DNA of 49,223 nucleotides from Armatimonadota bacterium (GTDB taxonomy: Bacteria > Armatimonadota > UBA5829 > DTJY01). The position numbers and the translations under genes are program-made. Below, one piece after another: positions 41,611 to 48,745 of the stretch (positions within the stretch are counted from its first letter, which is position 1; each line of letters starts with the position of its first letter). The stretch spans positions 1 to 49,223 of the forward strand of contig JANYKG010000012.1 of assembly GCA_025358205.1 (NCBI GenBank), given 5' to 3'. Under the pieces are notes generated by a model. That model searched no databases. It was not told the origin of the DNA and saw only the letters and a list, made by a program, of their open reading frames with translations.

Positions 41611-42486
41611 ATGTCTCAGACTTCATTGAAAATGGGTGTAGCAAAACTGTCTGTAATCTCGAACACCATACTTGTCGGGTCGAAGTTGGCGATAGGATTT
41701 GTTACCGGCTCAGTCAGTATTATCGCAGAGGGCATTCATTCCGGCATTGACCTTGTGGCAGCGCTGATCGCGTATTTCGCGGTTCGAGTTGCAGATCGTC
41801 CGCCGGACGAAACCCATGCTTACGGTCATGGAAAGTACGAGAACATCTCAGGTACAGTTGAGGCGTTGTTGATAATACTCGCCGCAGTGTACATTGCGTA
41901 TGAAGCTATTCAGAAATACCTGCACGGCGGCGAACTGGTGAATCTTAACCTGGGTATAGCCATCATGGTCGTTTCTGCTGTGTTGAACTGGATTGTCTCT
42001 GCGAATCTATTCAAAGTGGCGAAACAGACCGACTCCATTGCGCTTGAAGCCGACGCCCATCATCTTCGTTTGGATGTATACACATCACTTGGCGTCTTCG
42101 CGGGTTTGATTGTGGTGAAGATCACGCACCTGGTGATTGTGGACCAGATTCTGGCTTTTGCAGTCGCTCTGTGGATTGGATGGGTAGGCATACAGATATC
42201 CATGAAAGCAGTCGGGCCGCTGCTCGACCAACAGCTTCCCCTGGACGAGATCGAGCGAATCGCGACTATCATAGACTCGGACGAACGGATCGTGGCACAT
42301 CACAAACTGCGAACTCGAAAGTCGGGCGCTCACAGGCACGTGGATGTTCACCTGCTGATGCCGGTTGATATGACCCTTACAGCCGCACATGCTATCGCAG
42401 AGGAAATTGAGGATCAGATTCGAGAGGAGTTTGCCTTCACCACCGTGGTGACCCACGTGGAACCTGAAGACGACCATCAACTGTAG
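41611..42486 (+). CDS. Cation diffusion facilitator (CDF) family metal exporter, zinc-type
   Basis: A 291-residue inner-membrane protein with six predicted membrane segments and a C-terminal cytoplasmic ferredoxin-like domain (HHKLRTRKSGAHRHVDVHLL). The transport site in TM2 is His43-x3-Asp47 (IHSGID) and in TM5 His151-x3-Asp155 (AHHLRLD). This HD/HD pattern is known from zinc and cadmium exporters, while manganese and iron types use Asp at all positions. It exports metal from the cytoplasm in exchange for protons. ATG 41611 has GGAGG 4 nt upstream; a GTG at 41551 in frame lies inside the terminator and is rejected. Expression is probably controlled by the leader described above. Confidence 0.92.
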   Translation: MSQTSLKMGVAKLSVISNTILVGSKLAIGFVTGSVSIIAEGIHSGIDLVAALIAYFAVRVADRPPDETHAYGHGKYENISGTVEALLIILAAVYIAYEAIQKYLHGGELVNLNLGIAIMVVSAVLNWIVSANLFKVAKQTDSIALEADAHHLRLDVYTSLGVFAGLIVVKITHLVIVDQILAFAVALWIGWVGIQISMKAVGPLLDQQLPLDEIERIATIIDSDERIVAHHKLRTRKSGAHRHVDVHLLMPVDMTLTAAHAIAEEIEDQIREEFAFTTVVTHVEPEDDHQL

Positions 42487-42808
42487 GATAAAGCCCTTAG
42501 TGAGTTCGCGCAAAGGTCTTGGCGTCAGGCTAGGAGAGACGCGCAGGTCATATCACACTCTGATACGGCCAAGCTGCTCGGCGAAGTATGGCGGCAAGAC
42601 TGCAAGCGAGAACCGGAAACGACTTTATCCGCTGCTGCTAGTTCTACTTTCGCGTTTTGGATTGACTGGCTCCGGGTAAATTGCAGATGCAACTGACTGG
42701 AGTTCATGAATGCTCACCAAAACATCATCGCCGGCACACCTCCAGTAGTTGCACGCCATCCGCAGTTCGCCGCGCATCCGTTGTTGCTACAAGATAGGAG
42801 GTTGTTAC
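42487..42808. other. 322-bp stretch without a convincing gene
   Basis: The gap between the exporter and the STAS gene holds a 59-codon frame (GTG 42500 to 42679) with no ribosome binding site or recognisable sequence, which I do not accept as a gene. There is a short palindrome TTGCA-GA-TGCAA (42681-42692). No clear promoter or terminator is visible, though the STAS gene presumably has one here. Confidence 0.5.
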
Positions 42809-43195
42809 ATGAGTGCTGATACCCTTCGCGTTGATGTTCATGAATGCAGCAGCACTAGAATACTGGTGTTGGCTGGAGAACTAGACGCGTATACTTGCGA
42901 ACAGCTTAGAAATCTCGGTGAATCCAGCGTGGCCGGCACGCACAAGATGGTAGTAAATGTGGACAAGCTTGACTACATAGACAGCGCAGGACTGGCGGCT
43001 CTCGTACACATCTGGGTACTGGCTAGAGATCAGAATGTCGAGTTGGTTTTATCCAGCCGCAATAGACGAGTTAATCGGATATTAGAGATCACAGGACTGG
43101 ATCGTCTGTTCGGATCTGACCCCATCTTTGGCGCCGATATCATGGGCATTTCGCAGGGGCATGTGCCTTCTGTTGCTCCAGCCGCCGGAGCTTAG
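42809..43195 (+). CDS. STAS-domain anti-sigma factor antagonist (SpoIIAA/RsbV-like)
   Basis: A 128-residue cytoplasmic protein, the usual length for a single STAS domain. LVLAGELDAYTCEQLRN leads to the phosphorylation region LDYIDSAGLAALV, where Ser59 is the expected target of an anti-sigma kinase. It would free a sigma factor by binding the kinase in partner-switching. No kinase or sigma factor gene lies next to it. TAGGAGG is 7 nt before ATG 42809; the longer frame from 42749 has no site. A slightly extended C terminus (GHVPSVAPAAGA) is variable. Confidence 0.9.
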   Translation: MSADTLRVDVHECSSTRILVLAGELDAYTCEQLRNLGESSVAGTHKMVVNVDKLDYIDSAGLAALVHIWVLARDQNVELVLSSRNRRVNRILEITGLDRLFGSDPIFGADIMGISQGHVPSVAPAAGA

Positions 43196-43206
43196 GCGCT
43201 CGCCGG

Positions 43207-43235
43207 TTGAGATGATGGTCGATTCGTGATAGAAT
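43207..43235 (+). promoter_or_regulatory. Sigma-70 promoter for mannose-1-phosphate guanylyltransferase gene
   Basis: TTGAGA (43207-43212), 17-nt spacer, TAGAAT (43230-43235); 5/6 match at both hexamers. The predicted start near 43242 gives a leader of about 80 nt that contains the hairpin at 43272-43300. Confidence 0.65.
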
Positions 43236-43271
43236 TGCCCACCGACAAGATTGGTAAGGCTCAAGACAAAG

Positions 43272-43300
43272 CAACCGCTGTGTAACCCGCGCAGCGGTTG
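43272..43300 (+). promoter_or_regulatory. Strong 5'-leader hairpin before mannose-1-phosphate guanylyltransferase
   Basis: CAACCGCTG (43272-43280) and CAGCGGTTG (43292-43300) form a perfect 9-bp stem, extended by three inner pairs (T-G, G-C, T-G) to a 5-nt loop. No T-run follows on the plus strand, so it is not a terminator for the STAS gene. It ends 9 nt before AAGGAG (43310-43315). It could protect the mRNA 5' end or bind a regulator. Confidence 0.55.
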
Positions 43301-43323
43301 AATCATAAAAAGGAGTCGCAAGC

Positions 43324-44391
43324 ATGTTTGCAGTAGTAATGGCAGGAGGCGGAGGAACCAGGCTCTGGCCGAAGTCTAGAGAAACCCATCCGAAACAAAT
43401 GCATGCACTGGCGGGTGTAAAACCGCTGGTTCAGGAAATGACGGAACGCCTGCAACGGATTGTTGGTGATAATCAAGTCTATATTATCACAAATTCTCAT
43501 CAGAAATCGGCGATAACCGGTGTAATGCCGGACATGGCTGGTCGGGTGCTTGTGGATCCCTACAGGCGCGATACAGCCGCGTGCATCGGTCTGGCTGCGG
43601 TCTACCTTAGCGCTGTTGATCCCAATGCCGTCATGGGCATATTCGCATCGGATCACTTCATTGGCAAGGAAGGCAAATTCTCCGGGGTAGTGCATGCGGC
43701 TGAAAAGCTTGCTGAACAAGGACATGTGGTTACTATCGGTATTCGACCCACAGGCCCAGAGACCGGCTATGGATACATCGAGATGGGTGAGTCTGTCGGG
43801 ACCGCAGGCGGACGAGAAGCGTTTCGGGTGTCTAAGTTCGTCGAGAAGCCTGACCGCGCCACGGCTGAGAAGTATGTGGAGTCCGGCAGATATCTGTGGA
43901 ACAGCGGAATGTTTGTGTGGAGCATACCTACGGTCCTCGGTCTCTACGAGAAGCATCTGCCGGAGACTTTCGAGCGCCTAATGCGTATCAAAGCTGCATT
44001 AGGCACTCCGCAGGAACACGATGTGGTTGATTCGGAGTACAAGCAGATGGATCGAGTATCCGTTGACTACGGGATAATGGAAAAACTGGACGATACACTG
44101 GTCATTCCCGGCGATTTTGAGTGGAACGACATAGGCAGTTGGGCTACAGTATCTGCCATAGCAGGAAAAGATGAGCATGGAAACGCAGTTCAGGCCTCGC
44201 ACATCGGGTTGGACACGCACGGTTGCCTTGTCATCGGCGCTGAGGGTAAGATTATCGCCACAATCGGGGTTGACGACCTGATTATTGTGGATACGGACGA
44301 TGCCTTGTTGATCTGCAAGAACGACCGCGCGCAGGATGTTAAGAAGCTCGTGGATAAGTTAAAGGAAATACGATTCGAGAAGTATCTTTGA
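43324..44391 (+). CDS. manC: Mannose-1-phosphate guanylyltransferase
   Basis: A 355-residue cytoplasmic enzyme that makes GDP-mannose from mannose-1-phosphate and GTP, for exopolysaccharide, glycan and fucose-type sugar synthesis. The signature MAGGGGTRLWPKSRETHPKQ is at residues 6-25, ETGYGYIEMG and FVEKPDRATA follow, then YLWNSGMFVW and FEWNDIGSW, all standard for this family. It lacks the C-terminal cupin isomerase domain of bifunctional ManC/AlgA, so it is the short form. AAGGAG lies 8 nt before ATG. The next gene is cobO, 20 nt downstream. Confidence 0.92.
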   Translation: MFAVVMAGGGGTRLWPKSRETHPKQMHALAGVKPLVQEMTERLQRIVGDNQVYIITNSHQKSAITGVMPDMAGRVLVDPYRRDTAACIGLAAVYLSAVDPNAVMGIFASDHFIGKEGKFSGVVHAAEKLAEQGHVVTIGIRPTGPETGYGYIEMGESVGTAGGREAFRVSKFVEKPDRATAEKYVESGRYLWNSGMFVWSIPTVLGLYEKHLPETFERLMRIKAALGTPQEHDVVDSEYKQMDRVSVDYGIMEKLDDTLVIPGDFEWNDIGSWATVSAIAGKDEHGNAVQASHIGLDTHGCLVIGAEGKIIATIGVDDLIIVDTDDALLICKNDRAQDVKKLVDKLKEIRFEKYL

Positions 44392-44411
44392 CGCATCGCG
44401 GGCGGTGTTGA

Positions 44412-44936
44412 ATGGCGTCCACTCATGGCATTGTTCAAGTTTATACGGGAAATGGCAAGGGGAAAACCACCGCAGCCTGGGGGCAGGCGATGCGGGCAGT
44501 GGGTCAAGGCTTGCGGGTGGCTGTCGTTCGGTTCCTCAAGCCGAACGATTCCGGTGAACTTCATGCTGCGAAGAGTCTTGGAATAGACGTGTTCGGCTTC
44601 TGTACTCCATATGACCCCACGGTTAATCAACGTGACTGTCCACAGATTCGTGAGGATTGCAGACACGCGTTTGATGAGGCCTGTGCGTTATTGAATTCAG
44701 GCAAATATGACATGGTTGTTCTGGATGAAATCAACATGGTTCTACACTATGACCACATAGACCGAGAGGAGATGCTTGTCTTCCTATCGGGTAGACCGGA
44801 TGATATTGAGATTGTGCTTACCGGGCGAAATGCACCGGAGTGGTTAGTTGAGAATGCCGATCTGGTTACCGAAATGCGCGAGATCAAGCATCACGCTGCG
44901 GAGGGATGCAAAATGCGAAAGGGGATAGAGTATTGA
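44412..44936 (+). CDS. cobO: Cob(I)yrinic acid a,c-diamide adenosyltransferase
   Basis: A 174-residue cytoplasmic enzyme of the CobA/CobO/BtuR type that transfers the adenosyl group of ATP to a Co(I) corrinoid. The P-loop YTGNGKGKTTAAWG is at residues 11-24, VVRFLKPND follows, then the VVLDEINMVLHY Walker B-like segment and the LTGRNAPEWL signature. Length is typical. The ribosome binding site is poor. Its stop TGA overlaps the TTG start of the URO-D-like gene, linking corrinoid activation to that protein. Confidence 0.94.
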   Translation: MASTHGIVQVYTGNGKGKTTAAWGQAMRAVGQGLRVAVVRFLKPNDSGELHAAKSLGIDVFGFCTPYDPTVNQRDCPQIREDCRHAFDEACALLNSGKYDMVVLDEINMVLHYDHIDREEMLVFLSGRPDDIEIVLTGRNAPEWLVENADLVTEMREIKHHAAEGCKMRKGIEY

Positions 44937-46009
44937 CCGGAAGAGAGCGATTTTTGACGGCATTGCGGCGCGAGCAACCGGATCGGGTTCCCGTTTGGGA
45001 GCTTATCATCAACGAACCAACGCTGTCCGGCATATACGGTAACATTGGCTACTTCGGCCTGGCAGAAAAGTTGGGGCTGGATGCTGTCACTATCTTTGAG
45101 AACCAGAAGACCGAGGATTTAGGTAACGGCCACATCAAGGACGAATGGGGTATTGTCTGGGGAGTAGGGGACTACGGCCTTACTTATCCAGTTGAATGCC
45201 CAATCAAATCCATGTCCGACTTGGATACTTATCGCGCGCCTGATCCCAACGCGGACTGGCGGCTCGATCGGGTGAAGGAGGCTGTCACTCGTTTCAAGGG
45301 CGAGAAGGCTATCACTCTCTGCTGTCACGAAGGCTTCGAGTTTTCTCACTATCTCTTCGGCATGGACAACCTTTTCATGGCTTATCTTGAGGCTCCGGAG
45401 ATCGCGCACAGGCTGGCAAGAATGGTTGTTGACTACAAGAAAGCAGTGCTGAAGCGTGCTATAGCTGAAGGCGTGGATGTGATCGTCTCAGGTGATGACT
45501 ATGCCTTCAAGACGGCGCCACTGATGTCGCCTGGATTCTTTGACGAGTTTTGCGTTCCATACATTAAAGAGATGGTGGATGCTGCTCACGAGTGCGGAGC
45601 GCCGTTCGTCAAGCATACGGACGGCTTCCTTTGGCCAATCATAGATTCTATTGTAGACTGCGGAATTGATGCTCTTGATCCTATTGAGCCGATTGCCGGC
45701 ATGGATATCGGCAAGGTGAAAGAAAAGTACGGTCACCGAATCGCGCTTGTCGGAAATGTGGACTGCACAGAGGTACTCACACACGGGAGCCGTGAGGATG
45801 TGGTGGATGCGGTAAAGGAGACCATCGCGAAAGCATCGGTAGGTGGTGGTCACATCATGGCGTCGAGCAACAGCATTCATCCGGGCGTGACACCTGATAA
45901 CTATCGTACTATGGTCGAGGCCGCGCATGAGTTCGGTGTCTACCCGCTCGACGCGATGATGGTGGAAGAGTACAAAACGCGCAATTACATCGCGAAATAC
46001 CTTGCGTGA
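44933..46009 (+). CDS. URO-D family protein, MtaA/corrinoid methyltransferase-like
   Basis: A 358-residue TIM-barrel protein. TGRERFLTALRREQPDRVPV is the usual URO-D-family N terminus but the HemE arginine motif does not follow. VKHTDGFLWPIIDSIVDCGID and GNVDCTEVLTHGSREDV, then GGHIMASSNSIHPGV, are closer to MtaA/CmuA-type and generic URO-D relatives than to the two other paralogues in this window. Start: AAAGGGG lies 8 nt before TTG 44933, while ATG 44906 has a GAGGG directly abutting it. It overlaps cobO by 4 nt, which supports a corrinoid-linked methyl transfer role, as an inference. Confidence 0.86.
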   Translation: MTGRERFLTALRREQPDRVPVWELIINEPTLSGIYGNIGYFGLAEKLGLDAVTIFENQKTEDLGNGHIKDEWGIVWGVGDYGLTYPVECPIKSMSDLDTYRAPDPNADWRLDRVKEAVTRFKGEKAITLCCHEGFEFSHYLFGMDNLFMAYLEAPEIAHRLARMVVDYKKAVLKRAIAEGVDVIVSGDDYAFKTAPLMSPGFFDEFCVPYIKEMVDAAHECGAPFVKHTDGFLWPIIDSIVDCGIDALDPIEPIAGMDIGKVKEKYGHRIALVGNVDCTEVLTHGSREDVVDAVKETIAKASVGGGHIMASSNSIHPGVTPDNYRTMVEAAHEFGVYPLDAMMVEEYKTRNYIAKYLA

Positions 46010-46022
46010 GAACGGCCCAGGC

Positions 46023-46031
46023 TGGTATACT
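46023..46031 (+). promoter_or_regulatory. Extended -10 promoter for panD
   Basis: TGG-TATACT is an extended -10 element 29 nt before ATG 46061. A weak TTGCGT lies 18 nt upstream at 46002-46007. Confidence 0.5.
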
Positions 46032-46060
46032 TTCACGAGTAAAAGCGCAAGGAACGTGTT

Positions 46061-46408
46061 ATGCAGTTGTTGAGTATCTGTAAGAGCAAAATACATAGAG
46101 CCACGGTTACCGATGCGGATGTGAACTATATTGGCAGTATCACCATTGACGAAGACCTGATGGAACGGTCAGGCATTCGGAACGGTGAGAAAGTTCACGT
46201 GTGGAACGTCGCGGATGGAAACCGTTTTGAGACCTATGCCATTCCAGGCGAGCGTTTGTCAGGCGTCATCTGCATTAACGGCGCCGCTGCTCATCTCGCA
46301 AAACCCGGCGACTTGGTGATCATAGTGGCATTTGCACTGACTGATGAAGAGATCACACCGCAGATGGTACTCGTGGACGACAAGAACAAGTTCGTGAGCA
46401 ATTTGTAG
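46061..46408 (+). CDS. panD: Aspartate 1-decarboxylase (pyruvoyl enzyme)
   Basis: A 115-residue cytoplasmic proenzyme that makes beta-alanine from aspartate for pantothenate and CoA synthesis. [20 protein letters not shown] shows the family start; self-cleavage is expected between Gly25 and Ser26, leaving a pyruvoyl group on the alpha chain. [19 protein letters not shown] is the conserved beta-barrel segment. Length is typical. AAGGA precedes the ATG. The gene stands apart from panB/panC. Confidence 0.96.
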   Translation: MQLLSICKSKIHRATVTDADVNYIGSITIDEDLMERSGIRNGEKVHVWNVADGNRFETYAIPGERLSGVICINGAAAHLAKPGDLVIIVAFALTDEEITPQMVLVDDKNKFVSNL

Positions 46409-46441
46409 GACTTCTCGATAGGGTGGGCGAGAGAATAGGGG

Positions 46442-46528
46442 TGGTGCCGAAGGTCGGGGTCGAACCGACACGAGGTTGCCCTCTCTGGATTTTGAGTCCA
46501 GCGCGTCTGCCAATTCCGCCACTCCGGC
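46442..46528 (-). tRNA. tRNA-Leu (anticodon CAA)
   Basis: On the minus strand the molecule runs from GCCGGAGTGGCGGAATTGGC to CTTCGGC-A-CCA. The acceptor stem is GCCGGAG/CTTCGGC (one G-U). The anticodon stem CTGGA/TCCAG encloses CTCAAAA, giving anticodon CAA (46494-46492), which reads UUG. A long variable arm (GAGGGCAACCTC) and the TTCGACC T-loop fit class II tRNA-Leu. The 3' CCA is encoded (46444-46442). It lies between panD and sppA, opposite to both. Confidence 0.97.
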
Positions 46529-46537
46529 ACACGCAAA

Positions 46538-46566
46538 AGTATAAGACATGATCCGGCATTTGTCAA
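46538..46566 (-). promoter_or_regulatory. Strong sigma-70 promoter for tRNA-Leu
   Basis: On the minus strand TTGACA (46566-46561), 17-nt spacer, TATACT (46543-46538). The predicted start near 46531 leaves only about 3 nt before the tRNA 5' end. The -35 lies 4 nt from the Shine-Dalgarno of sppA on the other strand. Confidence 0.8.
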
Positions 46567-46582
46567 CATGGAGGCTACCCAA

Positions 46583-47545
46583 ATGAATCGGAATACCGTT
46601 GTCATTCTGGTACTGGTCTGCGTTTTCATTGTGATACCGGCACTGCTGGCTGGTGTAGCCGGCGTTGTGATGCTGCTGAGAGACGGCGGATCACCATTCT
46701 CTTTGAGCAAGAACGAGGTCGCGCTGTTCAGGATTGAAGGTGTGATCACATCCGACAGGGGATCATCCGGTTTTATGGGCGGTTCTTCTGCGGGTGCAGA
46801 GCGTATTGTGGACGAGTTGGAAAGCTTTCGGAAGGACAAGAGCCTGAAGTCAGCGGTCATTCGCATCAACAGTCCCGGCGGCAGCGCGGCAGGCAGTCAA
46901 GAGATTTACCAGGAGATACAGAAAGTGCGGCGTGAGGGCAAGAAGGTCACGATCTCCATGGGCGATGTGGCCGCATCGGGTGGGTATTACGTGGCAGCCG
47001 CCGCGGACAGGATTCTGGCGGATCAGGCTACTTTGACTGGAAGCATAGGCGTAATACTCTCCACATCCGACATGCACGAGTTGTATGATAAAATTGGCGT
47101 GAAGATGGGCGCTGTGAAGACCGGCCCGTACAAGGATATTGGCTCTAGCAGCAGACCGATGACCAATGAAGAAAAACAGATACTCCAAGTTCTCGTGAAC
47201 GATGTTTACGACCAGTTCATCGTTGATGTCAGCCATGGACGGAAGATACCGGCAGCCGACGTGCGAAAGATGGCCGATGGACGGGTATTTACCGGTCGTC
47301 AGGCGGTGAAGCTTAAGTTGGTGGACAAGATAGGGTCGTTGCAAGATGCGCTGAAGGCTGCTGCCGGGGACGCCGGGATAATGGGCGACTTTGATGTAGT
47401 GGAATATGGACGAGACAAGGGTGTTTTTGACATGCTTGTTGGTGATTCGCAGGCCAGTCTTCCGGAATGGCTGAAGCGAATGGACGCGTTGAGCAGATTG
47501 GCACAGACACTGCTGGCCGATGGACGATATCCGCAATTGCGATAG
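46583..47545 (+). CDS. sppA: Signal peptide peptidase SppA, short (36-kDa) type
   Basis: A 320-residue membrane-anchored serine protease that degrades cleaved signal peptides. One N-terminal membrane segment (residues 6-31) is followed by the periplasmic or extracytoplasmic ClpP-like domain. RINSPGGSAAGSQEIYQEI is the family motif; the nucleophile is Ser132 in DVAASGGYY and the general base Lys184 in TGPYKDIGS. Single-domain form. GGAGG (46570-46574) lies 8 nt before ATG 46583; the ATG at 46568 would contain that site and is rejected. Confidence 0.93.
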   Translation: MNRNTVVILVLVCVFIVIPALLAGVAGVVMLLRDGGSPFSLSKNEVALFRIEGVITSDRGSSGFMGGSSAGAERIVDELESFRKDKSLKSAVIRINSPGGSAAGSQEIYQEIQKVRREGKKVTISMGDVAASGGYYVAAAADRILADQATLTGSIGVILSTSDMHELYDKIGVKMGAVKTGPYKDIGSSSRPMTNEEKQILQVLVNDVYDQFIVDVSHGRKIPAADVRKMADGRVFTGRQAVKLKLVDKIGSLQDALKAAAGDAGIMGDFDVVEYGRDKGVFDMLVGDSQASLPEWLKRMDALSRLAQTLLADGRYPQLR

Positions 47546-47564
47546 GAAGGCTCGGTGGCCACGC

Positions 47565-48470
47565 GTGTCGGACAAACGGAAACTGGTACTCATAGACGGC
47601 AACAGCTTACTCTACCGGGCATTCTTCGCGCTGCCGCATTTTTCCACACTGGATAACCAACCGACGAACGCGCTCTACGGCTTTGCGCGGATGATGCTCA
47701 GGCTGATACAGGAAGAGAAGCCGTATGTGCTGTTGTGCGCGTTCGACGCTCCGGTAAAGACTTTTCGGCATATTGAGTTTGAGCAGTACAAAGCTCACCG
47801 AAAGCCTACTCCCGACGACCTGATAGCACAGGCGCCGCTCGCCAGGCGAATGGCAGAAGCGTTCAACGCGCCGGTTCTGCAAGTCGAGGGTTTCGAGGCT
47901 GATGATATCATTGGAACCTTGGCGTGCCGTGGCGCATCGGAAGGCTATGATGTAGTGATAGTCACCGGCGATATGGATGCGCTGCAGCTTATAGACGGGA
48001 AGACTGTGCGCGTTATGCGGACCATTAAGGGCGTGTCAGAAACCTTTCTTTACGACGCGGAGAACGTGGAACGGGAGTTTGGACTGAGGCCGGATCAGTT
48101 TCCGGACTACAAGGCGCTCATTGGCGATACGTCTGACAACATTCCAGGCGTACCTGGCATTGGGCCGAAGACGGCAGTAACCCTACTCCAGAAGTATCAA
48201 ACGCTAGATTGTCTGATAGAACATGCCGCCGACATAGAACCTGTGCGAATCAGAGAGATCATCCTGAACAACTTGGATATCGCCCGGATGTCCAAGCGAT
48301 TGGCCACGATAGTAACGGACATGGACATGGACATCGAACTCTCTCGAAGTGCATTCAAAGGCCCGGATTCAGTCAAGTTGCGAGAGTTGTTTACGGAACT
48401 CAGATTCGCCTCGCTTCTGAAAAACCTGCCTCGCGAACCTGTGCAAACGGATATGTTCTCCCAGTTTTGA
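47565..48470 (+). CDS. Stand-alone 5'-3' exonuclease (PolA N-domain/flap endonuclease type)
   Basis: A 301-residue protein that matches the 5'-3' exonuclease domain of DNA polymerase I but stops where the polymerase would continue. LVLIDGNSLLYRAFFALP, GFEADDIIGTLA and IVTGDMDALQLID carry the metal-binding acids; the helix-3-turn-helix is GDTSDNIPGVPGIGPKTAV. Likely role: removal of RNA primers and DNA flaps. Start: GTG 47565 with GGTGG 6 nt upstream; the longer frame to 47520 overlaps sppA. The C-terminal tail (EPVQTDMFSQF) follows the usual exo-domain end. A PolA polymerase domain is not encoded directly downstream. Confidence 0.88.
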   Translation: MSDKRKLVLIDGNSLLYRAFFALPHFSTLDNQPTNALYGFARMMLRLIQEEKPYVLLCAFDAPVKTFRHIEFEQYKAHRKPTPDDLIAQAPLARRMAEAFNAPVLQVEGFEADDIIGTLACRGASEGYDVVIVTGDMDALQLIDGKTVRVMRTIKGVSETFLYDAENVEREFGLRPDQFPDYKALIGDTSDNIPGVPGIGPKTAVTLLQKYQTLDCLIEHAADIEPVRIREIILNNLDIARMSKRLATIVTDMDMDIELSRSAFKGPDSVKLRELFTELRFASLLKNLPREPVQTDMFSQF

Positions 48471-48532
48471 CACATAAGTAGAGTTTTTCTCCCAAATCAT
48501 CGCAATTTGTACTGGTGATTCCCGAAGCAATG

Positions 48533-48541
48533 TGATATAAT
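48533..48541 (+). promoter_or_regulatory. Extended -10 promoter for rpsA
   Basis: TGA-TATAAT is a perfect extended -10; a poor TGGTGA lies at -35 distance (48513-48518). The predicted start near 48548 gives a 5' leader of about 198 nt. Confidence 0.6.
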
Positions 48542-48547
48542 ACCAGT

Positions 48548-48745
48548 CGTTCGATTTTCGGGCTGGAACCGGTTTCAGTTCCGGCTGTCGTCGTTGAGAG
48601 TTCAATGGTAACCCACGGGAAACCACTCGGCGGCGACGAGACCCGCTGGACGCGCGTATGCACGTCCGAAAGGTTGGACCGTACAGCAGTGCTGGCGGCA
48701 AGGGCGGACCTATCGTCTGCTCATTTCAGAGAGGAGTATTGTGCT
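48548..48745 (+). promoter_or_regulatory. Long structured 5' leader of rpsA
   Basis: Successive stems: GCTGGAAC/GTTCCGGC (48562-48569 with 48578-48585, 8-nt loop); a 9-bp helix 48588-48596 with 48631-48639 (core TCGTCG/CGACGA) that encloses TGGT/ACCA (48606-48609 with 48622-48625); and GGACG/CGTCC (48648-48652 with 48663-48667). GAGGAG at 48731-48736 is the ribosome binding site. No open frame with a start site is seen in it. S1 is known to control its own translation through the rpsA leader in Escherichia coli; this leader could act similarly. Confidence 0.5.

Noticed and set aside
42500-42679. 59-codon frame between the CDF and STAS genes
   Set aside because: GTG start without a ribosome binding site, no recognisable domain, composition like non-coding flanks.
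43272-43300. Hairpin before manC considered as a terminator for the STAS gene
   Set aside because: No T-run follows on the plus strand and it lies downstream of a good promoter, so it is in the manC leader.
46259-46582. Frames on the minus strand across tRNA-Leu
   Set aside because: The DNA is a complete tRNA gene with its own promoter; the frames are incidental.
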